Below, in pieces: positions 1 through 12,500 of a stretch of DNA of 64,000 nucleotides. A model generated the notes under the pieces. It ran no database searches and was not told the origin of the DNA. It was given only the letters and a program-made list of their open reading frames with translations. The stretch spans positions 62,001-126,000 of the forward strand of contig WBMZ01005505.1 in assembly GCA_013400975.1 (NCBI GenBank), in the 5' to 3' direction. Numbering within the stretch: position 1 is the stretch's first letter; each line of letters opens with the position of its first letter. Both the position numbers and the translations under genes were made by a program. Source of the stretch: Atrichornis clamosus (lineage: Eukaryota; Chordata; Aves; Passeriformes; Menuridae).

Positions 1-347
1 CTTGTGAGAAAAATAAAGGAAGGGGAGGCCAATGAGGCAAAAATGTTAATATTTAAAACGTGTATTTCACTTTTAGCACATACGCAATTGCAAAGGTTTG
101 AAGTAATTTTGTAGCTACTGAGAGCTGCACTAAATGTGAGAGTCAGCAATGGGTACTTGTGAAAATACATGTGTGCAAGCACATGCCTGTGAGTGGTGAA
201 CCTAAATAGGAGTTTTTGTGGGGAAATGCAGGGTGCTACATTCAAGTGGTTGTAGCCACAGTGCCTGGTTGAAAATCCTGGTAATCCACAAGTGCAGCAT
301 TGTGTGACTACATTAACACTTCGCAGTAAAGGATGGCAAGTGGGCAG

Positions 348-361
348 ATTTGCATGCAAAT
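348..361. promoter_or_regulatory. Palindromic POU octamer site
   Basis: The 14 bases ATTTGCATGCAAAT form a perfect palindrome made of two overlapping octamers, ATTTGCAT and ATGCAAAT. The octamer is the classical POU-domain (OCT1/OCT2/POU3 class) site. Whether this copy is bound is inference; about four 14-base palindromes are expected by chance in 64 kb, but most would not spell a known factor site on both halves. Confidence 0.35.
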
Positions 362-1045
362 TAAATTTTCAACAATATTTCTGCATGCAACTTCCATTAC
401 AGTTGGGCAACTTTACACAATTGAAACTGATGACTAAGAAAAAGCATTCACAATTTAGAAAATTACAACAGCAATGCCTGTAATCACCCAGGTTAGCTGC
501 TGAAGTGCCTCTAGGGGTTTGATTAGAAGGAGGAGAACCTTTCAGAGGCTGCTGAGGCTGTATCAAACACTGTGAATTGGAGCAGAGTGAGTGAAGCTGT
601 TATAGCCTGGATTTAGTGAAAAAATCCAAGACAAACCTATGTAATACAGGCAACTTCTAGTCAGTAGAACAGGATTTGTTCAGTCAAACCATAAAGAGCT
701 GTTAATAGTGTGGTATTTGTATCAGAACCAAGGACACATTTAGGTAAATTGAATGTGTAAGACATTATTAAATGCCCAATGAAAATACAGGGTGTTTGGG
801 AACATGAAGAATGCGAGGCAAGGGATACCATTTATTATACCAGGTCTTGAGAAGTATAGAACGTTCACAGTCCCCACAGATCTTTCCAACGTGTCTCCAC
901 GTATTTCCTAGATTTGTAAAAGATTTGTTTTGTATTTACATCACACGCATTTGGCTTTGTGTGAGACGTGTAAAGTGATGAATAAAGCTGAGTCAAAACT
1001 CAGAATATACTGCCCTCTCCTGACAGTTGGGTCAACCCCGGAGTC

Positions 1046-1179
1046 TGTAAGTAAAATACTTTTGTTAATTTTTCTTAGAAGAAAGTTTGGTGTTTGATCC
1101 TTCAGCCTTTCTTGTAAGTAAAATACTTTTGTTAATTTTTCTTAGAAGAAAGTTTGGTGTTTGATCCTTCAGCCTTTTA
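1046..1179 (+). repeat. Two-copy 67-bp tandem duplication
   Basis: A 67-base unit occurs twice head to tail. The copies at 1046-1110 and 1113-1177 are identical over 65 bases, separated by CT. Each copy begins TGTAAGTA, which matches a 5' splice-site core, and ends CCTTCAGCC, which matches a 3' splice-site core. The unit is otherwise AT-rich and unlike any transposon I know. Perfect identity implies a recent slippage or duplication event, possibly polymorphic, or an assembly artefact. Confidence 0.95.
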
Positions 1180-1737
1180 GTTATATAACTTAAAAATTCT
1201 CTTCTGCTGTGATAATGTGTTTTCTTTTGTCTTTCATTATGAGAAAACTGAGGGTATTATTTGCTGACATTCATAAGTTGATCATATACTGTTCCAAAAT
1301 GCAACCTCATAACTTTATAACAATATTTCCCATATTGCTTGCTGTCAATTTGCTTACTTTCAGAATTGGCTCACTACCAGATTGTTGAAGATCATTAGAA
1401 TTATGACTCTGCATATTGCCAAATGATAATGAAAGTAGTGCCAGCCCTGTCCATAGACAGGTTCATTTTTGGTGTGTGGGGGGTCACAGTAATCAGTGAG
1501 AATTGAAATGGCAAAGTATACAAGAAGTTTCTAAGTATGGGATTGAATTGTAAACTGTGTTGTAAATATTGCATGGTAGGGGTTTAGCTGGAAGTGTGTT
1601 GCTGGGTGTCAGTTAAATCATGAGGAAATGAAAACCTTCTTGTCAATTATTTGGAAAACCTCAGTGAAGCTCTCTTGGCCTTCAACAGGATATGTCTGAT
1701 GGCCCCTTGAGAGTTAATGGCCCTATTATTTATGTAG

Positions 1738-1763
1738 TCCTTTTTTTTCTTTTTTCTTTTTTT
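1738..1763 (+). repeat. Pyrimidine (T-rich) tract
   Basis: A 26-base uninterrupted run of T and C, followed by a C-rich stretch (1764-1785) with only two G. It is low-complexity sequence. It is not followed closely by an AG with an open exon, so I do not call it a splice acceptor. Confidence 0.85.
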
Positions 1764-4700
1764 GCCCCCGCTCCCCTGCCCTTTATGTCTCTTCCATTTT
1801 TGCAAGTTAAGGAGTCGTCAAGGAATAGAAACTTGTTTGCAGGTGGCTGCATTCTTTTTGTCCTATATGAAAGAACTACAATACACTACCTAAAACACAA
1901 GGAAAGAAGTATTTCTGCTTCACGTATTACATGTGTAACTTTGTTTCTTAAAACTTCACAAGTTGAGGGTATCGTGTCTCCAAAGCCTTTCATTATTCTG
2001 GTGTCATGATCTGATTTCTAGCAGTCCCAGAAACCACAGGAGTGACTGGCTCCCGAAAACAGAGCTTAGTACAAAAGCTAGTGTATCACCACACTAAGGA
2101 TTAGTGTGGCTGGGAGAGAATTATGAAGAAAACAAAGTTTTCCTGATAATGGTAAAGTGTAAGATGTGCAGGAGCCCTGACATTTTCCAGGTTGAAAAAC
2201 AGTAGCTGGTGGAGCTCTCACAGGGCTGGATACACTTGTACACAAGCTTCATCCAATGTACCTGTTAAATTCAGAGCTTCTCTAAGAGGTTTTTGCTTCG
2301 CCTCTTTTGTTGAACAGTAAACCATAAAATCCTGTCTTAGATTATTTGGGGTTTTTTTCATTTTTTTGGTCATGGTTCTGTAGACTGTACTTTTAAAAAT
2401 GTAAATTACCTACCACACTGTGCCTGATCCCGTGTTGCCGCTGTTGGTACAATACAAGCACGCAGAGAAGTAATCTGAGCTAGGAGTGTGTGCTTTTCCC
2501 AGCTAAGGGCTGTCGAGCACCTGCTCCCTCTTTCAGCTGTACTTTAGGATTGATGTTTGAATTCCATTCCTAAGACTGAATGTATAACGTTTTCTACAAC
2601 AAACTGCCAAGCCTGCTTTAGTAAGCACTTAGCCACACCATCTCTGTCCTTACCCCAAGCTGTCCAATTAATATTGTATATACGTATCTATGTATTTATA
2701 GTGGTGCTAGGTAGTTTTACAAATGAGAGTTGTGCTTCAGATGTTGTCATAATGAGTCTTGTTAATCTAAAAAGACATATGTTAAGTTTTAAAGATGTGT
2801 CCTATGATACTGCTACTATTTTCCAAGTGAAGATGTTGGTGTTCCCCGTCATAGGTACTGTGTATGGACACTGAGGGAAGTGTCAGTGTGTAATTTTTAT
2901 GCACTGCTTTTGGGCATTTTTATGTTAAGGGCAAATAAGATAATGCTGTCTTAATCTGGTCCAGTGCTTTGCAGCTCAGAAGTCGGTGAGGGTGCCTCTG
3001 TTCCCATTGACAGTTGAAGCTGGTGGACAAGGTGCTGATCCAGAATATTCAGCTGAGTTAGCTGGGAGGGACTGGTGCAAGGTGACGTAAAACCTATTCA
3101 GTCCCAAATGAAAAGGTGTTTTTATTGAACTAGGCTCTGAAGTCGCACGAGTTTGTAGCAAACTATTGTCCTTTGAGATGGAGATAATAGTGACAGTAAG
3201 GAAAATAACGTCTAAGAAATTCTAAAATATTTATTTTGTTAAAAATTTAATATTTCTCATTGTTAGTTAATTCTGTTTTTCAAGATACCCTAATTAAGGG
3301 TTCTGGTAACCAGTTTACCACTTCTAGCAAGTGCTGAGATGCTGGACTGCTGATGGTCTGAATTAATGGAGTCAATTGTGAACGGCATGTGATAATGTGA
3401 TTTGCCATGGCACACTTTTCACATTTAATTATTCGTGCAAATTACGCTAAGATATTGTAATATTGGTTATGCAGATTCAGTGCAAACAGCGTATTGGTGA
3501 AAATACTGTTTATATGAAATGAAAAGAAAGATTATTTTATTGTTTCCTCAGAGTAGAATTGTCAGGTATTATGAATCCTAAAATGTAGCCAAGATGAGAA
3601 CAAAAAACACTGAAAAGCTGGAACACTGATCAATGCAAGTGCCATATTTCAATCTACCACTAATAATTTTATTTAATTGTCTCAAAGCTTTTTTGATATA
3701 AAGAGCTGGGCAAAAGAAAGGTGTTTCTGTGCTTCTCAGTTTCATTACATATGTAAACAAATCATCATGAAATGAATAGTACTTTAAATGGATATGATAT
3801 AGCTTTAACTTCTGGTTCATCCTTCTGAGCTCTTTCTGATAGATAACAGAGTAGCAGCATGTGATATTTTAGCCATGTAACCACTATATTGATACTGTTA
3901 ATGAAATCTTAAAGTAAAGCCTTACTAAGTGTGCACGATCCAACACAGAACATAAAGGAGTTATTCCTCATTCTCAACCTAAAACAAACCAGAAGGTGTC
4001 TGTCTCTAATTTACTACTGTGATCAGCAAGCACACCAGTGATTTAAAAGCTGTCTTCTGCACCCTTTGCATTTAGAGAGGGGAAAGCTTTACAAAGCTTT
4101 GAGTTGAGTGTCTTAGTTGCTCTGTCTTGTATTTTCCTTCTGCAAAGCAACCTTGTCCTCTTGGTGCAGAAAGTTTAAGTGTTGAGAGCAGATGAGATGG
4201 GGCTTCAAGATAAAAATAGAGTTGAAGCTGTAATCTGCCATTGTAGAAGGGAGAAGTCACCAAGAATAAATCCTAAAGTCATCAGCTCAGCTTAAAACCC
4301 ACCCAAGATTCTGTGTCGGTGTATAGTGTTAACTTTAATGGCCTTGGAGTAACCTTCATTCTCTGGTCATGGTCCCAGATATGTCCCCTTTGTTAGCTGA
4401 GATCATTTCCTCCTCCCTCACATGTAAGCAAGGTTTTGCAGTAATAGATGGTTCCTGCTGAGAGTTTGCCAGGCAACACAGTTCTCTAGGGAGGCTTAAA
4501 ATGTCCTCCTCTTAAAAAATGTCCAATTTAATGGCTGTATTTAGGTGTTTGAGGCCATACTGTGTTTGCAACAACTATGATGGCTCTATTATGATAATGG
4601 AAGAAAGCTACATTATGAAATAAATGTATTCTAGGTTTTCCTTGGCAACATAATGTAAGGATTGTTCTGCATGTTGGTACTAAAGAATCAAAAACAGTTT

Positions 4701-7700
4701 AGTAAGTCGATGTGAACACTATTTCTTGTCGTGTGGTTAATGGATCTACTGTTGTATTTGTATTTTTTCCAGCTCTGCTGCCTTACATCAATGAAAAATT
4801 ATGTTTTTTCTTCAATGCCACAACACTAGTCATCTTTATATTCAACATATTCCCCTTCAGATCTCTGTGTAAGATGTCTACCATTTTACTGGGTTAGAGT
4901 CATTTTCCTGGTCATTTTCTTGGCAATAGAAAAGGATCATCTTTCTTGGTTGTTGATGTTGCATTTAATAAGCTCAGCTGAGTATAGTGATGTTGATGTG
5001 TGAAAAAATGCACTGCTACTTTTTAATTTTTTAATTTTTTACTTCTATAGCTGGCTGGAAACATGGCAGTCTGTAATTACTCTGGTTATGCTTCTGGTTA
5101 AAGCAACAGTATTTTTTTTGCCCTTATAGTGCGTATGACTTTTCAAATCCTTTTTCTTTCCCAAGAGCTGTTGCTTAGGATTGGCTGGGCAGATTTAGGA
5201 AACAGTGAAAATTTTTATGAAGAGCAGTTACAGTACCTGAATAGTAGGCATTCTTCAGATTTAAAGAGGTCAAATTGATTTTTGTGTGTGTGTGATAGAA
5301 TTTGTTCCTGGGGTGAGACTTTGAAGTAAAATTTCAAAGCATTGACTTGGGGTGCAGCTCTGCAGCTTCTTATTGACTTTGTTCAGAGATCAGGAGCTAA
5401 AACTGCATGCTGCACTTTGAAAATTTACCCCTAAGTATTGAGTTTTACCTCAGAATAATTTTTTTCCAATAATTTAATAAACCCCTGAGAATGTGGTTTA
5501 TAATGGAAATGCTGACATACTTAAACTTAATGCTAATCACTGAAAATTAGTAAGATCTTAAACAGAACTTGGGCAAAACCTGCAACTCATGGGTATCCTG
5601 TAGTTAATTAACAGGAGACATTTCAGAAATGCATTATCCTCAGAAAACACTGTGTTAGCAGTGGCCCTGTTGATAGTAATATCATATTTTGTTTTGTTCC
5701 TCAGACATGCCATTATCCTCCAAATCATAGGAGAGTACTTCTGAGCACCTGGCTCATTCCCAAACATACGTGTGCTTTGTGGAATTGAGCTTGTCAAACT
5801 TGGAAGCTCGTGGTGAGGGACATTCATATGCAATAAGGACACGATGGCTTCTTTAATATAAAAGTGTCAACAAGACTAGTGATGTTGCCATCTTGTTTGT
5901 TTGAGTAGGACCTCAGGAAAAAACACCATCCAGTCTATAAATTGTATTGACAATGTCCAGAACAGTGATTTTTGAGTTCCAGGCATGGAACTGTAACTTC
6001 CTCCTGCCTCTTCGTATTCCTGCCTCACATTTCTCCATGTAAATTATCTGCCATGACTATCTAATAAATGCCTTTGAAAAGAGGGGCTGGGGGGTGCAAT
6101 GAGGAATATAGGAATCACTACTCTAGGAGACAAAAGATGAATTTTGATTTCATGGGGCAGAGTTTTGGGAAACAGACCTGAATTTCTGAACCCTATAGAA
6201 AGGACTGGATTTTTTGCCTGCTATAGTTGTGGTGGCTGTGTTTTGCAGTACTAGTTTGGAAGGAGGTTCGCTGGGTGTAACTGCTGGCTGTAAGTCTGGT
6301 CACAGCTTCTCTGCTCTCTATCCCCTCTCCCCTGCTGTGCTGCTCATACAGGAGCCACTGAAGAGAAAATGGCAGTAACAGCAAAATCCAAATTTTTGTA
6401 TTGTGTGTTGATTTTCTCAAGTCTTGGTGATCTAAATCAAAGCATAGTGCATGAAATAACATCTTCTTAGAAGAGCATTTTAAAGAGGAATTTGAAGGAG
6501 AATGATGTGCTGGACCTGTGGATTTTTGCAGAGCTGCAGGAAGGCAATGTGGGAGCAAGCATGTAGGTAAATTTGAAAAAGGAATAACTGCTTGCGTTTT
6601 GCTTTTAAATAAACCCTGTTCCCCAAATACTAATGTTTAATGCTTTTAGTCACAATGGAACTCATGAATGTCACAACCAATTTATACGATTTTCTGTAAA
6701 AAACCCAAACAAAAACTGTGCATCTGGACTGACAAGCTGTATGCCAAGATTCAGCCAGATGCAATTTGAAATGTCCAAGACATTAAACATGCCCTGAAAT
6801 GGAGCTTTTAATGAAAGTGCCATCTCAGTCTCAGCTCTAGTGAATGCCAGTGTAAAACACTGCAAGGAATTTATCATGCTAGATCTTAACTGTAAGTAGG
6901 TTGCGCTAATCTAGGAGTAAATATGCTGGAAATCTGCAGAAGTTAATGCTTGGGAGGTGATATTTCCATCACACATCCTATCCTGCCTGCATACTTGTTT
7001 ATAGTAATGTATTTCTGATAACTACATAAATTTTACCAAACTTAGAGGGAAAATTAAAAAAAAAGAAGTAGTGTGCTTGGTATGCATTGTTTTGTTTCTT
7101 TCATTAATTCTTGCTGGCATTGTGGATGCTCAGATGAACAATAGAGTAGCCTGTAAAGATCAATACCAGATTGCTGATAGTGCCTATCTATTCAAAGAGT
7201 AGATTATTTGATAAATGGTTTGGTCCATATGTTTTGACATTTGTTAGCTGTATAGCCCAGACCAACTGGTAGAACTGTAGTTTCATCATAAAAAGGAGGA
7301 GCAACAAATAAAATATTTCCCTCTTTGTACAAAACTGATATATTGTAGTTTTAAAGCTGCAAGTAATAAATTTCACAAGAGAAAAAAAATCAACCCCTCA
7401 AGCTATTCAAAGTTTACATGTATTTTCCTCAAGTTTTGTAATTATGGTCTATGAATACAGCATATATAACTTGTATATTATGGCTTTGGGTTTGACAGAA
7501 TTGAGATCTCATAAAACTGTAATCCTATCATTTATATATCAGTGTCTCAGTATAGTGGATCAAAAGGATCTGCTGAGATAGCTCACTTCTCTGTTCCTTC
7601 AAAACCTGGGAAATTTAATGGAAGGTATATGGAGACAAAAAATGTCAACAACAGACTCATAAGTTGATGAAAATTCAGGCAAACATCTAGAACTTTACAA

Positions 7701-8110
7701 GAGCTCAGATTTCAACTTCTAGTACTTAGATCAAAATTCCGTATTAGTTTTTGAAAAACACATCCTTTCTTTCCTCTCAAATTCCATATAACATTTGCTC
7801 AAGTGCAAAGTTCTGCACTTGATATTCACTTAAAGGACATTTTGCCATTTAAGTAATTGTAGTCATCAGTCTTCTCTTTCTTCCAAAGGACTGAACAAGT
7901 CTGTTTGTGAAAATCATATGGCAGCATAGTCTGTAAACTGAATTAAAAACAACTATTATAGTTACAGTCTTTATTTCAAGATAGTTATGAGAGGAATTTA
8001 TTAATGTTTGTAAGTAAAATAATAATTTAAAAATTGTAAGTAAACTTTTAAGTAAAAACCCTAGCCAGATTTAGAGACTGGAAAATATTATTTCAGAAGT
8101 TATTTGCAGT

Positions 8111-8136
8111 CCTTGTACAGGGAGACCTTGTACAGG
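8111..8136 (+). repeat. Short direct repeat, period 15
   Basis: CCTTGTACAGG occurs at 8111 and again at 8126. It is a minor local duplication with no further structure around it. Confidence 0.8.
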
Positions 8137-9542
8137 CAAAAGGTAGTACTGTAATAGATATGGCAGGAAAAATACAGTGAAAAATGATACCTGACATGCT
8201 TTCACTTTGAAATATATTTTAGAGCCTTATAAGCAAACAGGAAAACAATGTTTCTCTCCCCCTCTCCCCATTTTGTGACTCTGTTGGTTTTGTGTCATGA
8301 GGAAAAGGATGGTGTTGGCTCAAAGGTCCCCAATCTCTGGAGCTTTTTGGGTGTACAGTTCAGGCATTACTTGCTGAGAATGTGCTGAAGGGTACATAAA
8401 CTTGGTCCTCCATCTCTTGCTAGGTGTAACAAGTGCCGGGAACTCCGTAGGCTCTTGGGAGTGCTGCTGTTCCTTTTGAGATTTGGGAGGATTTTCTCCT
8501 CTGTCCACTACAGCAGCAGGTTTGTCCCTGTGGGGGAGGGAAGAGGAAATAATCCAGGGGTGATTTAGCAGCTTGTGGATACTTGGGTGTGGGACTTGTG
8601 TCTGGATCTCTGCTAGAGTGAAATGAGCTGCTTTTCACTGAAATGGATTTCAAGGAAGAGAGGGGATGGGGTTAGAATTTCTGGAATGTTGGCCTGAGAA
8701 CAGTAAAGGAAGAGTTAGGGAGTGACACTTTTCCTCCATGAAGTGTAGAAGAACATGAAGGTAAAGACAGTCTGAGCTGAACGAGGTATTTCTGGGTAGT
8801 TCTAGGGATAGATTTAACATAGTTAAATACCATCCTGTGTATCTTGTCCTCTTCCTACTTGTTTTGAACATTTAGGGGTAACTTAATGTAGAATGGTGGC
8901 AAATGGGTGTCTCAGCAGGGGCTGGATTGCTCACTGGAAGGTACACACTGTATTATTTGCTGTTTAAAGACTGGTATCATGGTTTTATGCAATCTGGTAT
9001 CAGAGGATAATATTTGTGCTTTATCTTAAGAGTTGCAGGAGTAAAATGTTAATTGTCACTCTTTCTCCTATAAGTAATTGGCAGTAAGTAGATGTAGGAT
9101 TCCTGAAGCACTGCTCTCAGAGTAATCTTAAAATAACCACTTTCTTGTTTTCCTGGTCTATATCTAAAAACAGGTGTATTAACATATTAAGGATCAGACG
9201 TTATATTTAGCTCTGCATTTTAAGAATCTTTAGCAATGTGGAAAAGGATGATTTGACAGGCTTAATTCAACACTGGGCAACAAATAAAGCTTATAATGAA
9301 ATTAACATAAATCATTAGCATTAATCATTCAGCATTATTGATAGCCATATAAAGAAATGTATCACAGCCCTGGAAGTAAAGAAGAGAAGAGCAATGTTTC
9401 TTGCCAGCTGTCCTGATGAGCTATGAGCCCATATGGTAGTGGTACTGGCTTTCCTTTCTAATTTTCCTCCTCTGCTTGAGCTGTCAGGAGCCCCTTTCTT
9501 CCCTTTTCTTTTTCCACAGACTGCAGAGATAGCTTCTATCTC

Positions 9543-9556
9543 TTTTTTTTTTTTTT
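9543..9556 (+). repeat. Poly-T run of 14
   Basis: An uninterrupted run of 14 T. No inverted poly(A) signal (TTTATT) follows within 30 bases, so it does not look like the tail of an antisense retrocopy. Confidence 0.95.
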
Positions 9557-12500
9557 CTGAAAATGCCAGCTTTTTAGAACAGGTCAGACTTCATCAACAT
9601 CTATGACTGTCACGAGCCATGTGACCAACACAAGCAAACTATCTTGGTGACAATTAACATGCTGTACATGCAGTCTACATTCATTGTTTTCAATTTGGTA
9701 ACCTTCACTTCTACTTTCACTTTGATCAGATCCAAGACCTAGTAAGAGTTTTCCTCATTGGGAAACAAAATATTCTGAAACGAAGCATTTGTAAGTCCTG
9801 TATTGGGAAATGTGTCTATTTAAAATTTGATATGATAAAAAAAAGGAATAAATGCAGTTGTTCAGTCACTATTCCCTGGATAGCTTTTTTTCTGGTTGTG
9901 TGCTGCCCTTCCTCCACACCCTCCAGTCCAGTGTGTGCGTGTCCCCTTCCTCTCCAAAAAAAAGTGAAAGATTTGAGGTTAAAATAATAAATGCTGCTAC
10001 TACTGCTTGTGCTTGAAATACTTGAAAATCTGAAGTTACTTAGTCATCCTAATTTACCTGAAGCTTAGTGAAACATTAGGTAAACTTGGGTTGTGGGATT
10101 AAGGAGCAGGACTGACAACATGTCCCTGGAGCTATAATCTCATAGGCACTGCATACTTTCTTCATAGTTCTGGCATTTTTTCAAGTGTTAGACAAATCTT
10201 CATGATCAGCAGTGCTCAGGCTCAGTGCTGTGAGAACATGAGCAAAGTAGGTGCACTGGGGAGGTATCACAGAGTTAGAATCTTTGCATGGCAGTGATGA
10301 AAATTGCCTCCTTGTCCATTGTTTCATACCTCGACCTTCTCCTCTTAATGTCTTTGTATTCTATGGATAATTGAAGTAACTCTGACTCTCATGAGTGTCT
10401 CCAGTTTCCTACTTAGAAGAAAATTAAGAAAACCATGTATATGCAAGCAATGTTTATATTTCTCTGCATTTTTTTACACTTGGATCTTTGTATTTACCTT
10501 TAAAATGTTTAAGCACATGGATAGTAAGCCTTTTTTCATCTTAATTCAATATCACCCAAAAGGGATATGTTTGAGCACTGCACATAGCATAGTACTGTCA
10601 GCTCTCCTTAAAATGCCTTTCTTTTTAAGTGTCTTGGTAAAAGGGTCTGGTATACTTTAATGTGTACTAAATTTAAGTTACTGGACTTTCTCTTGAATAA
10701 TTAAATACCATTTTTCAAAGAAGAAGTTTCTGCCTTTTCTTGCCATAAAATATTCTTCATTTTCAAGTTAGTTACGTGCAGAAGAGCATAAAGAAAACAG
10801 GTGCTTGAAGGAAACACGTATGAACACAGAGAAAAATCCCATACGTGGTCACTCTTGGCCAGTCATGTGTTCACCTCTTAAATTTGCATGGGACCTTAAT
10901 CTCCAATACAGAAATACATACCATTCCCTTATGCTCAAAGTCAGTGCTGCAGGGGAGCATAACAGCCAGGACTGGTATCCTACAGCACAGCGAATAGACC
11001 CCTTAATTTCATGGTTTAAAAAATACTTGAGTTGACCTCAGTATAATTCCTATATTTTAGTCATTTAGGTGTCATGGCTCAGTAATCATTCATTAACTAT
11101 AGTGCTTTTCAAATGAAGAACTGAGATGAAAATTTTTCTTAATGATGACAAGTGATGTAATTTAGTTTTATTCTTATATTATAGTGGTGCCCGCTAGCGC
11201 CGCTGTAGTTAAGGGTCTGTCAGTGGTTCCATTATAAGCCCCTATTTTCAGAGGGTTTATAACTCAAAAATTGATTTTAGACTTAAAACTGCCATCCAAG
11301 GTCTAAGTCCTGGAGGTTGTTTTTATATACAAATTGGCATTTTGGGGAGAAAAGGAGGAAAGGTTAATGGTTACTCAACTATAAGAATAAGATTGAGGGT
11401 TTTCTCTTCTGAATTTGTATTTGTGCTTCTATCATACTAAAAAACACTTCATCCATCTCAAGGCCAAGAAAAAAGGCCACTATCAAGTACTTTATGAACA
11501 AAGAAGGGCTGCAGATCTTATTAAGCACAGTGTAAGAATTGAATTGGGCTGAGGCTTGTAAAAGCAGGTCCATGGCTTTGAAAACCCCATGACATTTGAT
11601 CAGAGGTTGAAATCTCTTGGAGAGTAGTTATTTAGGAGACTGAGGTAGCCATGAATCAAGGCCTCCCCTTTCTCTATGCAAGGCAAGGGAGTCAAAACAG
11701 ATGTGCTGTTTTGTGCCTTGTGCTATCAAGAAGCTACAGCAAAACTGGTACTAATTTTATAAAGGCAATTTTCAAAGGAGCATAAGGTACTTATCAGGCC
11801 TTAAATAGCATCTCTGGAATTGAGAATAGAAAAGTAAATGTAGCAGTGGCTCGCTTAAAGCTCATGGGAGGGAAGGAGAATGAGTTGGTTCCTAGCTGGA
11901 ACAAAATGAGGAGTGTCCTGATGGAAATGGGAGCTCTAGCAAGGAAGCCTCTGTGACTTGACGTGTGGGGTTAGGCTGATGAGAGGAGGCAAGGAGGGGT
12001 CAGGATTTGCTCAGGACTCCTCAGAAATGAGGGAGCTACTCATGGAGAGAACCCCAGGCCAAATGCCACTCAGCTCCTGCTGATCTCTCCTCAAGAACCA
12101 CACTTCTGAGCTGAGAAGAAACAGGGATGATCATTTTTAAAACTGTTTATTGGAAATGGTAGTGATAACTCACTGGAATTATGCTATTAAAACTAATAAT
12201 AAGTCTAAAATAATGCAAAAAAAATGGTAGAATCATCATATGTGTACTTTGGCTTACCTGATGGTCAAATCTCATTCTGTGAGTCTTTAAATATTACCTC
12301 ATAAGCTTTAGAATTTAATAGGGGGAACCAGAACAGGGAGATATGAAGGTTTTGTATTTGTATGCAAGACTTGCTTTGGATTATGGAATATACTGGAATT
12401 TATAGTATAGGTTCACTACAGATGCACATGGTTTTTCTTACTATGTAAGAAACAAAAGAATTAAAGAAACAAAAAAATCAAATTGTTTCAATACTTCTCC

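Larger units (their letters stand above)
1..9542. other. AT-rich non-coding sequence, no gene seen
   Basis: No exon, RNA gene or full transposon is recognised. Reading frames on both strands stay at or below 121 codons (the longest on the minus strand at 6193-6558), have no recognisable domain and overlap one another, as expected by chance in DNA of this composition. Small items inside are the octamer palindrome at 348, the tandem duplication at 1046, a 26-base pyrimidine tract at 1738-1763, and an 11-base direct repeat at 8111 and 8126. The segment at about 3340-3540 holds several ATTA cores and CpGs and could be a conserved non-coding element, but nothing in a single sequence proves it. Confidence 0.7.

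Noticed and set aside
5340..5420. GCAGCTCTGCAGCTTCTTATTG, loosely like the MIR core
   Set aside because: No neighbouring MIR blocks in the right order; judged chance.
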